A program made the translations under genes and the position numbers. The notes beneath the pieces were generated by a model that saw only the letters and a list, made by a program, of their open reading frames with translations, had not been told where the DNA came from and searched no databases. Below, one piece after another: positions 24,952 to 35,103 of a DNA stretch of 64,000 nt. This DNA is from Shimia aestuarii (GTDB lineage: Bacteria > Pseudomonadota > Alphaproteobacteria > Rhodobacterales > Rhodobacteraceae): assembly GCF_900114635.1 (NCBI RefSeq), contig NZ_FOTQ01000001.1, forward strand, positions 558,001 through 622,000. Direction: 5' to 3'. Position 1 is the first letter of the stretch, and each line of letters starts with the position of its first letter.

Positions 24952-25809
24952 ATGCGTGCTATTTTTGCAGTCGTTCTCCTTGTCGGCCTGGGACTTGCAG
25001 GAGTCGCGGTCTACATGGCCCAGAACTATATCGAAGGTTACCAGGCCGCCCTGGCCAAGGAACGCGCGGAACGCCAGACCATCGAACTGGTCGACGGGTT
25101 CATCGTCGCCCGATCGCTGAAATACGGCGAAACGCTCGTCAAGGATGACGTGCGACGGGTCAAGTGGCCCAAGGCCGCCATGCCCGAGGGCATGTTCGTT
25201 ACTGTGGACGAACTTTTCCCCAAGGGCGACAACAGCAAGCGGGTTGTCCTGCGTGCCATGGAAAAAGGCGAAGTCCTGATCGCGGCCAAGCTGACCAAGC
25301 CCGGTGAAGAAGCTGGCATCGTGTCGCGCCTTCAGCGCGGCCAACGTGCCTTTGCCATCAAGGTTGACGTATCCAGCGGTGTCTCCGGTTTCCTGCGCCC
25401 CGGCGACCGCGTCGATGTCTACTGGACAGGCCGAGCCGGTGACATGAACGACTCTCGCGGCGACTTCACCAAACTGATCGAAGCGAATGTCTCGCTGATC
25501 GCAATTGACCAGACAACCAACGAAGAGGTCGACACCGGCACCATTGCACGCACCGTCACCGTGGCCGCATCTCCCCAGCAGGTCGCAGCTCTGGCCCAAG
25601 CCCAATCCACGGGCCGCCTGTCCCTGTCGCTGGTTGGCGCCGAGGATGACACGGTTGCCTCTGCCATCGAGGTGGACCAACGCGCCCTTCTCGGGATCGA
25701 GGCCGAACAGGAAGAAGTGGTGCAGCACGTCGAAAGCAAGCAAGTCTGTACCATCAAGACCCGCAAAGGCTCTGAGATCATCCAGATCCCGATCCCGTGC
25801 ACGAACTGA
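24952..25809 (+). CDS. cpaB: Flp pilus assembly protein CpaB/RcpC
   Basis: A 285-residue periplasmic protein with an N-terminal membrane anchor (residues 4-22), a SAF domain (from about residue 47, VDGFIVARSLKYGETLVKDD) and the RcpC/CpaB region around SGFLRPGDRVDVYWTG. It is thought to work with the CpaC secretin at the outer membrane and may bind peptidoglycan or stabilise the channel. A strong terminator follows immediately, so it is not co-transcribed with cpaC. Confidence 0.93.
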   Translation: MRAIFAVVLLVGLGLAGVAVYMAQNYIEGYQAALAKERAERQTIELVDGFIVARSLKYGETLVKDDVRRVKWPKAAMPEGMFVTVDELFPKGDNSKRVVLRAMEKGEVLIAAKLTKPGEEAGIVSRLQRGQRAFAIKVDVSSGVSGFLRPGDRVDVYWTGRAGDMNDSRGDFTKLIEANVSLIAIDQTTNEEVDTGTIARTVTVAASPQQVAALAQAQSTGRLSLSLVGAEDDTVASAIEVDQRALLGIEAEQEEVVQHVESKQVCTIKTRKGSEIIQIPIPCTN

Positions 25810-25827
25810 TCAAATTCCTTTCCAAAC

Positions 25828-25856
25828 AAGGGCGCCCGCATTCCGGGCGCCCTTTC
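25828..25856 (+). terminator. Terminator between cpaB and cpaC
   Basis: An 11-bp perfect stem (AAGGGCGCCCG / CGGGCGCCCTT) around CATTC, then TTC. It separates cpaB from cpaC, leaving about 145 bases for a new promoter. Confidence 0.8.
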
Positions 25857-26000
25857 GCCATGCCCAGCTGTGGCACGGCGTCCACATGCAAAATGGCCGC
25901 GAAACCATTGATTCTTGCAAAAATTCGCAAACTGGCGCACAGTGCAAGGAAATGTGGACAAAAGATCCACGAACTGAGGCGTGATCGAGAGGCAGGTCAC

Positions 26001-27410
26001 ATGACATATCGAAAAATCTTGGGTGCGGCCCTTTTGGGTGCGGCACTTGGTATCTTACCTGTTTTTGTGGGGCCGTCGTTGGCCGAAACCCTGCGGGTGG
26101 TCCGAAGCGGAACCTCCTCGACACTCGGGGTTCCGATGAACCGCGCCGTGGTCGTCGAAAGCGATGTTCCCTTTGCGGAATTGTCGATCGCCAACCCGGC
26201 CATCGCCGATATCTCGTCGCTGTCGGATCGCACGATCTATGTTCTGGGCAAATCGCCGGGCATGACGACGCTCACGCTACTGGATGCGGCGGGCAAGCTG
26301 ATCACCAATGTCGAAGTCAGCGTCGCGCCAGACATTACCGAGTTCAAGGAACGTCTGCGGCAGATCCTGCCCGGCGAGAAAATCGAAGTCCGTACCGCCA
26401 ATGACGGCATCGTGCTTTCGGGGACCGTGTCTTCGATCCAGAAGCTCGATCGCGCCATGGAACTGGCACAGCGCTACTCACCGGAACGCGTCTCTAACCT
26501 GATGGTGGTCGGCGGCGTGCAACAAGTCATGCTAAAGGTCCGTTTTGCGGAAATGCAGCGCTCGGTGTCCAAGTCGCTCAGTTCCTCCTTCGCCCTCGGT
26601 GGCGAAGGCGTCGGCGTTGAGACCGGCACGTGGCTGTCCGGCGACAATGGGCTTGGCAACCCAATTGCAACCCAGGAAGGCACTGTCGGCGCCATGGCGT
26701 TTCAGTTCGGCGTCGGTGCGTTCGAAGTGGGTATCCTCTTGGAAGCCCTTGAAAACAAAGGCGTTGTCCGCACCCTCGCAGAACCCAACCTGACGGCCTT
26801 GTCCGGGCAAGAGGCCAAGTTCCTTGCCGGTGGCGAGTATCCCGTCCCGGTTGCCCAGGAAAACGGCGCGATCACCGTGGAATTCAAACCCTTCGGTGTA
26901 GAGCTGAATTTCGTGCCACGCGTCGTCGACAGCGACCTGATCAATCTCGAGATGGCCGCTGCCGTCTCCTCGGTGGACAGCACCAACAGCTATTCGGACG
27001 GAACCCTGACGATCAACGCTTTCAAACGGCGCGAAACCTCGACCACGGTTGAGCTGCGCGACGGCGAGAGCTTTGCCATTGCCGGGTTGCTGATGGACGA
27101 CTTTCTGGACAACAATGCGCAAGTGCCCTGGCTTGGGGACATCCCCGTACTGGGCGCCCTGTTCCGCAGCGCGGATTACCAGCGCAACCAGTCCGAACTG
27201 GTCATCATCGTCACCGCCCATCTCGTAACCCCCACCCGTGGCGAGGCGCTGGCCCTGCCGACGGATCGTGTGAAACCCCCGACAGAGCAGGACTTGTTCC
27301 TGTTTGGCCATGTCGCCGATGACGCCAAGCGGCGCAAGCCCAAGAAGGGCCCGGCGAGCGAAGTGGCCAAGCAGGACTTCTCTGGCTCTTACGGCTATGT
27401 GATGGATTGA
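26001..27410 (+). CDS. cpaC: Tad pilus secretin CpaC/RcpA
   Basis: A 469-residue secretin, the outer-membrane pore of the Flp pilus. It has a signal peptide (cleaved after about SLAE), a pilus-formation N-terminal domain (residues 35-110), a BON-like segment and the secretin domain at about 230-415, with the ending LVIIVTAHLVTPT typical of type II/III secretins. The start at 26001 was chosen over an upstream in-frame ATG because it begins the signal peptide. It is followed 11 bases later by the OmpA-like lipoprotein gene. Confidence 0.94.
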   Translation: MTYRKILGAALLGAALGILPVFVGPSLAETLRVVRSGTSSTLGVPMNRAVVVESDVPFAELSIANPAIADISSLSDRTIYVLGKSPGMTTLTLLDAAGKLITNVEVSVAPDITEFKERLRQILPGEKIEVRTANDGIVLSGTVSSIQKLDRAMELAQRYSPERVSNLMVVGGVQQVMLKVRFAEMQRSVSKSLSSSFALGGEGVGVETGTWLSGDNGLGNPIATQEGTVGAMAFQFGVGAFEVGILLEALENKGVVRTLAEPNLTALSGQEAKFLAGGEYPVPVAQENGAITVEFKPFGVELNFVPRVVDSDLINLEMAAAVSSVDSTNSYSDGTLTINAFKRRETSTTVELRDGESFAIAGLLMDDFLDNNAQVPWLGDIPVLGALFRSADYQRNQSELVIIVTAHLVTPTRGEALALPTDRVKPPTEQDLFLFGHVADDAKRRKPKKGPASEVAKQDFSGSYGYVMD

Positions 27411-27421
27411 GGAGCAGGAAG

Positions 27422-28078
27422 ATGTGGAAGAAACTCGCTACCCTCGCTCTGTTTGCCCTGGCAGCCTGTTCGGATGGGGACGGTGACTACGTACCTTCGT
27501 GGTTCCGCGAAGCCGGCTCAGTGGTGGATTCAGGCAATTTCGGCTATGCCACCATGAACAACGTCGGCATTCAGAACGGCGACAAGCAATATGTTCTGAG
27601 CCTCGCCAATCGCTTCGCGGAAGAAGTGGACACAACGATCAATTTCGACTTCGACAGCGCCCAGCTTGACGAGGCGGCCCGCACAACGCTGCGCCAGCAG
27701 GCATCGTGGATTCTTCAATTCCCCGAAGTACGCTTCAAGGTCTACGGGCACACCGATGCCGTCGGCAGCCATGGCTACAACAAGTCTCTCGGCATGCGTC
27801 GCGCCCGCGCCGTGGTCAGCTACCTGGCATCACAGGGCATCGGTCGTGACCGTCTCGAGGCCGTCGTATCGCTTGGCAAGACCCAGCCGCTGATCGTCTC
27901 CCAGGGCCGTGAACGTCGCAATCGCCGCACCGTCACCGAAGTGACCGGCTTTGTCGAACGGCACCCGACCGTGCTGGATGGGAAATACGCCCAGATCATC
28001 GCGCGAGAGTATACCGCAAGTGCGACCTACCGCACACAATTGTCCGGTCTGTCTGCAACGGGCGAAACCAGCGACTAA
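27422..28078 (+). CDS. OmpA-family lipoprotein of the Tad locus
   Basis: A 218-residue predicted lipoprotein (lipobox ALAAC, then DGDGDY) with a C-terminal OmpA/MotB-type peptidoglycan-binding domain at about residues 60-165: FDFDSAQLDEAART, YGHTDAVGSHGYNKSLGMRR and GRERRNRRT. It occupies the slot where cpaD/rcpB stands in other tad loci and probably tethers the secretin complex to the wall. A GGAGCAGGAAG site precedes the ATG; a TTG at 27407 is a weaker choice. Confidence 0.88.
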   Translation: MWKKLATLALFALAACSDGDGDYVPSWFREAGSVVDSGNFGYATMNNVGIQNGDKQYVLSLANRFAEEVDTTINFDFDSAQLDEAARTTLRQQASWILQFPEVRFKVYGHTDAVGSHGYNKSLGMRRARAVVSYLASQGIGRDRLEAVVSLGKTQPLIVSQGRERRNRRTVTEVTGFVERHPTVLDGKYAQIIAREYTASATYRTQLSGLSATGETSD

Positions 28079-28101
28079 GCATTCAAACCATCAACAAATA
28101 C

Positions 28102-28134
28102 AAAGGACCGGCCCCCGCGGCCGGTCCTTTTTTG
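28102..28134 (+). terminator. Terminator after the OmpA-like lipoprotein gene
   Basis: A 12-bp stem (AAAGGACCGGCC / GGCCGGTCCTTT) around CCCGC with a six-T tail. The 292-base gap 28079-28370 otherwise contains no gene; its second half is AT-richer and should hold the promoter of the cpaE-led operon. Confidence 0.93.
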
Positions 28135-28370
28135 TTGCGGAAACGATCGGGCAACTTTTCCGCTATCGTCGCATAATTCCGCACAATTTCGGTTTTTTGG
28201 CCCCAATGTTGCCCAACTTGCCAGCGATTTTCACTTGCATGGGACCAGTGTGCCGACACGAGTCGGTTCCCTCGGTTCCCAACAATCAGGGGGCATGGCG
28301 ACAGCGACAAGAAGCCAGCACCCCCTAGGAACAAATTGCGGCCTGACCGCGAGCGAGGAACTTGAGGCTT

Positions 28371-29618
28371 ATGACGAGTAGCGAGCCGATCCAGACCGAG
28401 CAGAGCCCGATCCTGGCGTGTACCATTTGCCGGGACGTGCAGAACTTCGAACTCCTTATCGTGGATATGGAGGAGGCGCTTGGCGAACAATGGGGCGACC
28501 TTGGTTTCGAGGACGCGATCCCGTTCATGGAGCAGCCAGAGGCTGCGCATCTGGAATTCATCGCTCTTGCTATCGACGACATGGACGAGGACAACCTCGC
28601 CGAGCTGACCAATATCATCTCCGCCGCGCGCGAACGCAATATCCGCACACTTCTGATCGCCGAGGACGTCACGCCGGCATCGCTGCACCACCTGTTGCGC
28701 CAAGGTGCCAACGAATTCATCCCCTACCCTCTGCCGCCGGGCGAATTACAAAACGTCATCGACAAGATGCACGCCGTCGAACCCGAGCCGGAACCCGTTC
28801 CGCAACAGGCAACCGTTTCGCTGAGTTCCGCCGCAGAGTCCCGCGAAGGTGTGCTGATCGCGGTTCAGGGGCTTGCCGGTGGCACCGGCGCCACCACGCT
28901 GGCCGTCAACCTCGCCTGGGAACTGGCCACGATCGACAAGAAGAATTCGCCAACCGTGTGCCTGCTGGATTTCGACCTGCAATTCGGTTCGGTTTCGACC
29001 TTCCTTGACCTGCCGCGCCAGGATGCGGCCTTCGAGGTGATCACCGACACAGAGGCGCTGGACAGCGAAAGTTTCGGACAGGCTCTGCAGACCTACCAGG
29101 AAAAACTGCACGTCCTAACCTCGCCCCCCGACATCATCCCGATGGATCTCGTATCCCCCGAAGATGTCGAACGTGTGGTTGGTATGGCGCGGCGCCACTA
29201 CGATTATGTGATCGTGGACATGCCCTCGACATTGGTCCAGTGGTCCGAAGTCGTCCTGAACGCGGCCCATGTCTACTTTGCGACGATGGAAATCGACATG
29301 CGTTCCGCCCAGAACGCCATGCGCCTCAAGCGTGCGCTTCAGGCCGAGGACCTTCCCTTCGAAAAACTGCGCTACGTCATGAACCGCGCGCCGAAATTCA
29401 CCGACTTGAGCGGCAAGAGCCGCGTCAAGCGCCTTTCCGAAAGCCTCGGCATCTCGATCGACGTGCACCTCCCGGACGGCGGCAAGCCGATCGCGGCGGC
29501 AAGCGACCATGGCGAACCGCTGGCGCTAAACGTGCCCAAGAATCCGCTCCGCAAGGAAATCTCGAAACTCGCGGTCAGCTTGCACGAGCTTGACCAGTCC
29601 GACGACAAAGCAGCCTGA
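28371..29618 (+). CDS. cpaE: Tad pilus localisation ATPase CpaE/TadZ
   Basis: A 415-residue protein with an atypical receiver-like N-terminus (residues 20-125) and a MinD/ParA-like domain from about 160. The phosphate loop reads LAGGTGATTLAVNLAW, lacking the usual Walker lysine, as is common in CpaE. Later motifs are LLDFDLQFGSVSTFLD and VIVDMPSTL. TadZ/CpaE marks the pole where the pilus machine is built. The start is the ATG at 28371; a TTG three codons earlier is also in frame. Confidence 0.92.
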   Translation: MTSSEPIQTEQSPILACTICRDVQNFELLIVDMEEALGEQWGDLGFEDAIPFMEQPEAAHLEFIALAIDDMDEDNLAELTNIISAARERNIRTLLIAEDVTPASLHHLLRQGANEFIPYPLPPGELQNVIDKMHAVEPEPEPVPQQATVSLSSAAESREGVLIAVQGLAGGTGATTLAVNLAWELATIDKKNSPTVCLLDFDLQFGSVSTFLDLPRQDAAFEVITDTEALDSESFGQALQTYQEKLHVLTSPPDIIPMDLVSPEDVERVVGMARRHYDYVIVDMPSTLVQWSEVVLNAAHVYFATMEIDMRSAQNAMRLKRALQAEDLPFEKLRYVMNRAPKFTDLSGKSRVKRLSESLGISIDVHLPDGGKPIAAASDHGEPLALNVPKNPLRKEISKLAVSLHELDQSDDKAA

Positions 29619-29632
29619 GGGAGGAATAAACC

Positions 29633-31096
<1,464 letters not shown>

Positions 31097-31101
31097 CTGA
31101 T

Positions 31102-32070
31102 ATGCCGTTTTCTCCTGAACTCATCGTCTATGGCATGATCTTCATCGGCGTTTTTGTCCTTGTCGAAGGCGTCTACTTGACCGTCTTCGGCAAATCGATC
31201 TCGCTCAACAGCCGCGTCAATCGCCGCCTCGAAATGCTCGACAAGGGCGCGCGGCGTGAAGAAGTGCTCGAACAGCTCCGCAAGGAGATGAAGCAGCACG
31301 GCGAAACCCGCACCATCCCGCTTTATTCGCTTCTGGCGGACAAGGCCCAGAAGGCCGCAATTGCTTTCACGCCCAAGCAACTCATGATGATGATGGCCGC
31401 CGTGACCGCTTTTGCCTTTGTTGGCCTGAGTGTCGGCACTCAGACCGGTCCCGTCACCACAGCACTCATCTCGGTGATGATGGGCGTGGGCGGCGTCTAT
31501 TTCTGGGTCAGCATGAAGGCGGGCAAGCGCGTTGCAATGATCGAAGAGCAACTGCCGGACGCCATCGAACTGATGGTGCGCAGCTTGCGTGTCGGCCATC
31601 CGTTCTCCTCGGCGATCCAGATTGTTTCGAAAGAAATCGACGACCCGCTGGCCACCGAATTCGGCGTCATCGCCGACGAAAGCGCCTATGGCCGCGACCT
31701 TGGCGAAGCGCTGAAAGACATGGCCGAACGCCTGGACATGCAGGATTTGCGCTTCCTCGCCGTGGCCGTGGCCATCCAGCAGCAATCGGGTGGTAACCTG
31801 GCCGAGATCCTCGCTGGTCTCTCCAAGGTGATCCGCGCCCGCTTCCGCCTGTTCCGCCGCGTGAAGGCCATCACCGCCGAGGCAAAGTGGTCGGGCAAGT
31901 TCCTGTCCGCCTTCCCGGTCGTCGCGCTGATCGTGATCAACCTATTGGATCCGAACTACTACGACGAAGTTAAACCCCATCCGTGGTTCATTCCCGGCTG
32001 TATCGCCGTGGGTTTGTTCCTGGCCGCCAACCTGTTCGTGATGCGCGTGCTGACGAACATCAAGGTCTGA
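31102..32070 (+). CDS. tadB: Tad pilus inner-membrane platform protein TadB
   Basis: A 322-residue GspF-superfamily platform protein. There is one N-terminal helix (residues 7-27), two central helices (about 95-140), a cytoplasmic T2SSF domain (residues 150-275, LPDAIELMVRSLRVGHPFSS) and C-terminal helices. With TadC it couples CpaF ATP hydrolysis to pilin assembly in the inner membrane. It is 12 bases from tadC. Confidence 0.94.
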   Translation: MPFSPELIVYGMIFIGVFVLVEGVYLTVFGKSISLNSRVNRRLEMLDKGARREEVLEQLRKEMKQHGETRTIPLYSLLADKAQKAAIAFTPKQLMMMMAAVTAFAFVGLSVGTQTGPVTTALISVMMGVGGVYFWVSMKAGKRVAMIEEQLPDAIELMVRSLRVGHPFSSAIQIVSKEIDDPLATEFGVIADESAYGRDLGEALKDMAERLDMQDLRFLAVAVAIQQQSGGNLAEILAGLSKVIRARFRLFRRVKAITAEAKWSGKFLSAFPVVALIVINLLDPNYYDEVKPHPWFIPGCIAVGLFLAANLFVMRVLTNIKV

Positions 32071-32082
32071 GGAGACGCCGAT

Positions 32083-33054
32083 ATGAACACCTTTGAAGCG
32101 CTCAACATGATGCTGACCGACATTCTCGGTCCCCGTGGCCCGATGATCGGCCTCTCGGTCGTGGTCGTTTTCCTGATCCTCCTCATCATCCCACTTCTGA
32201 TGAGCCGCAAGGAAGACCCGATCGACAAGCTCAAGCGCAGTCAGACAGACGGCGGCAGGAAAGACCAGCGCAAGGAAGCACTGCGCCGCAAGGGCGCCAA
32301 TGCCAAGCTGGACAAATACAAGCAGTTCCTTGAACCCAAAAACGAAGAGGAACTGAGCTCGGTACGCCTCACGCTGATGCAGGCGGGCTATCCGTCGCGC
32401 GACGCCGTGCGTGCCTATCACCTGTCGCAGATGCTGCTTGGCATCGGCGGATTGATCCTCGGTGTTCTATATTTCGTCTATGTCAAAGGTACCGACGGGG
32501 CCAGCACCAAGGACACGCTGATGTACACGCTTGGCCCCGGCGTTATTGGCTACATGCTACCCAAATACTGGGTCACGCGCCGCGTCGCCGCCCGCAAGGA
32601 AGAGATCACCTCCGGCTTCCCGGACTCGCTCGATATGATGCTCGTTTGTGTTGAGGCAGGCCAGTCGCTCGACCAGTCCATCGTCCGCGTCGCCGGAGAA
32701 CTGCGCGCCTCCTACCCTTCGTTGGCTGACGAATTCCAGATCGTCGCCTACGAGATGAAAGCCGGTAAGGACAAGGCGCAGGTGCTTTCGGACATGGGCG
32801 AGCGCTGCGGTGTTCAGGATGTCTCGTCTTTCGTGACGGTGCTGATCCAGTCGGCCACCTTCGGTACGTCGATTGCCGAAGCGCTGCGGGTCTATGCCGG
32901 GGAAATGCGCGACAAGCGCGTGATGCGCGCGGAAGAGGCAGCAAACAAGTTGCCAACCAAGATGACACTCGCCACTATGATGCTCACAGTCCCGCCGCTG
33001 CTGATCATCCTGGTCTCGCCGTCGATCGTCGGCATCGGCAACATGGGCCAATAA
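32083..33054 (+). CDS. tadC: Tad pilus inner-membrane platform protein TadC
   Basis: A 323-residue partner of TadB with the same order: a helix at about 20-42, a charged cytoplasmic stretch, a helix pair around 115-160, a T2SSF domain (FPDSLDMMLVCVEAGQSLDQ) and a terminal hydrophobic helix (MMLTVPPLLIILVSPSIVGI). GGAGACG precedes the ATG. Confidence 0.94.
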   Translation: MNTFEALNMMLTDILGPRGPMIGLSVVVVFLILLIIPLLMSRKEDPIDKLKRSQTDGGRKDQRKEALRRKGANAKLDKYKQFLEPKNEEELSSVRLTLMQAGYPSRDAVRAYHLSQMLLGIGGLILGVLYFVYVKGTDGASTKDTLMYTLGPGVIGYMLPKYWVTRRVAARKEEITSGFPDSLDMMLVCVEAGQSLDQSIVRVAGELRASYPSLADEFQIVAYEMKAGKDKAQVLSDMGERCGVQDVSSFVTVLIQSATFGTSIAEALRVYAGEMRDKRVMRAEEAANKLPTKMTLATMMLTVPPLLIILVSPSIVGIGNMGQ

Positions 33055-33066
33055 TACGAACCGAGC

Positions 33067-33630
33067 ATGACCACCTTACGGGCATCTGCCCTTGTCATCC
33101 TGCTACTGTCTTTGGCCGCCTGTTCTTCGGGCGGCCTTGGCACGTCCGACGACAACCCCTTTGCCCCCCCTGTCGACACGTCCAAAGAGGCCGTGGACGG
33201 TCTTGTGGTCGGCTGGCGCCTGATGGAAGCCGGGGAATACGAACTGGCGCTCGACGCCTTTGCCCGCCACGCGGTCGATCACGGCACCACGCCAGAGCTC
33301 AAGGCTGCCGTCGGCACCGCTTATATCGGGCTTGGGCGGCTTGGGCAGGCCGAGACACTGTTGCGCGAAAGCCTCAAAGAAGGCCCTGACCACCCGGAAA
33401 CATGGAACAATCTCGGTGTAGTGCTCATGGAAAAGGGCGAATTACCCGAGGCAGAGCTGGTTTTTCGCAAGGCTTATGCGCTCGACAATGGCGAAAGTGA
33501 CTCGATCCGCGACAATTTGCGCTTAGCGCTCGCAAAATCGGAAAACCCCGGCTATGATGACGGGAAAACACAAGACTACAAATTGGTGCGGCGGGGCAGC
33601 AGCGACTACCTCATCCGGCAAACACCATAA
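33067..33630 (+). CDS. tadD: TadD-like TPR lipoprotein
   Basis: A 187-residue lipoprotein (signal ending LSLAAC) with two to three tetratricopeptide repeats between residues 50 and 150, including WNNLGVVLMEKGELPEAEL. TadD is a pilotin-like protein needed for secretin assembly and pilus production. It overlaps no neighbour but is 12 bases from tadC and 29 from the next TPR gene, so it stays in the operon. Confidence 0.88.
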   Translation: MTTLRASALVILLLSLAACSSGGLGTSDDNPFAPPVDTSKEAVDGLVVGWRLMEAGEYELALDAFARHAVDHGTTPELKAAVGTAYIGLGRLGQAETLLRESLKEGPDHPETWNNLGVVLMEKGELPEAELVFRKAYALDNGESDSIRDNLRLALAKSENPGYDDGKTQDYKLVRRGSSDYLIRQTP

Positions 33631-33659
33631 AGGGCACGAGCAGTATAAGGACGCAAAAA

Positions 33660-34508
33660 ATGCGCCATCCTTTCCTTGGGACAGTCTGCGTGGCAGCAAT
33701 CGCCATGCTTTCGGCATGCGCTGACACGACCGACGAAAGCGTCGAACGCGCAATCCAGAATGTGAACGCGGTGGATGACAGCAACCTGTCAGACATCATG
33801 TTGACGGTGGCAGACCCTAACGAGGGGGTCTCCTATTTCCAGCGAACCCTGAAGGATCATCCTGACCGGATCGACATTCAGCGCGGCCTGGCAATTTCTT
33901 TCGTGCGCGCCAAACGCTATACCGAGGCCGTGCCGGCCTGGACGAAAGTGACCAAGCACGAAGACAGTACGGCCAACGACCGCGTCGATCTTGCCGACGC
34001 CCAGATCAGGGCCGGCAAATGGGAAGATGCGGAAAAGACGCTTGATGATATTCCGCCCACGCATGAAACCTTCAAACGCTATCGGCTCGAGGCGATGATC
34101 GCCGACAGCAACAAGGAATGGTCGCGCGCCGACAGCTTCTATGAAACCGCCGTGGGCCTCACCACCCGCCCCGCCGGGGTCATGAACAACTGGGGCTATT
34201 CCAAGCTCACCCGAGGCGACTACGCCGAGGCCGAGCGCCTGTTCGGCGAAGCCATCCGTCAGGACAACACGCTGTTCACCGCCAAGAACAACATGGTTCT
34301 CGCCCGTGGTGCCCAGCGCAAGTACACGCTTCCCGTGATCCCCATGGTCCAGACCGAGCGCGCCCAGTTGCTGCACACGCTGGCGCTCTCCGCGATCAAG
34401 CAGGGTGACACTGCCACCGGCAAGGCGCTCCTGCGCGAGGCGATCGACACGCACCCGCAGCATTTTGAGGCCGCCGTGCGTGCCTTGCGGGCACTCGAAA
34501 ACACCTAA
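33660..34508 (+). CDS. Second TPR lipoprotein of the Tad locus
   Basis: A 282-residue TPR protein with a lipobox (MLSAC at residues 16-20) and several degenerate repeats, including VMNNWGYSKLTRGDYAEAER and ALRALENT at the end. It resembles TadD but is about 95 residues longer. It probably cooperates with or is a duplicate of TadD in secretin assembly. The spacing to the prepilin peptidase gene is 15 bases. Confidence 0.82.
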   Translation: MRHPFLGTVCVAAIAMLSACADTTDESVERAIQNVNAVDDSNLSDIMLTVADPNEGVSYFQRTLKDHPDRIDIQRGLAISFVRAKRYTEAVPAWTKVTKHEDSTANDRVDLADAQIRAGKWEDAEKTLDDIPPTHETFKRYRLEAMIADSNKEWSRADSFYETAVGLTTRPAGVMNNWGYSKLTRGDYAEAERLFGEAIRQDNTLFTAKNNMVLARGAQRKYTLPVIPMVQTERAQLLHTLALSAIKQGDTATGKALLREAIDTHPQHFEAAVRALRALENT

Positions 34509-34523
34509 CCAGGGGCACCCGCG

Positions 34524-35018
34524 ATGCAAATCACTGCATATTCCGCGATGTGGTTCCTGCCCTTCGTCCTGCCGATCTGCTTCTATGTCGCCTGGTCGGA
34601 CATGCGCGCCATGCGCATACCCAACCAGTCGGTACTGGTTCTGCTCGGTGTGTTCCTTGTGGTTGGCCTCGTCGCGCTGCCATTCACGGAATACGCCTAT
34701 CGTCTTCTGCATGTCGTCGTGATCCTGCTGATTGGCATGGTGCTCAACGCCGGGGGGCTCATCGGCGCGGGCGACGCCAAGTTCTCCGCCGCCGCCGCGC
34801 CCTTCATCGCCTTTGGCGATCTGCGCCTGTTGCTTGCGATCTTTGCCGCCACGCTCCTTGCCGCCTGGGTGACACACCGCACTGCCAAGCATTCCCCGAT
34901 CCGCCGCGCTGTGCCCGACTGGGATAGCTGGGATCAGGGCTGGGATTTCCCGATGGGCCTCGCCCTTGGTGGCGCTCTGGCGACCTACCTTGTGCTCGGG
35001 GCCATCTACGGGGCCTGA
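34524..35018 (+). CDS. cpaA: Type IV prepilin peptidase CpaA/TadV
   Basis: A 164-residue integral membrane aspartyl protease that removes the basic leader from Flp pilins after glycine. The two catalytic aspartates sit in WSDMRAMRIPN (residue about 24) and GAGDAKFSAAAAPF (about 77), the GxGD family signature. Five to six helices. It lacks the N-methylation domain of PilD, as usual for TadV. Clear ribosome site AGGGG. Confidence 0.93.
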   Translation: MQITAYSAMWFLPFVLPICFYVAWSDMRAMRIPNQSVLVLLGVFLVVGLVALPFTEYAYRLLHVVVILLIGMVLNAGGLIGAGDAKFSAAAAPFIAFGDLRLLLAIFAATLLAAWVTHRTAKHSPIRRAVPDWDSWDQGWDFPMGLALGGALATYLVLGAIYGA

Positions 35019-35103
35019 ACCAGCCTGAATATCGCCATTTTTCTGGTGTGTAACCAAGGCAAGGAATCTGGCGCCCGCATTGCGCCCTGTTGGAGATTTG
35101 CCA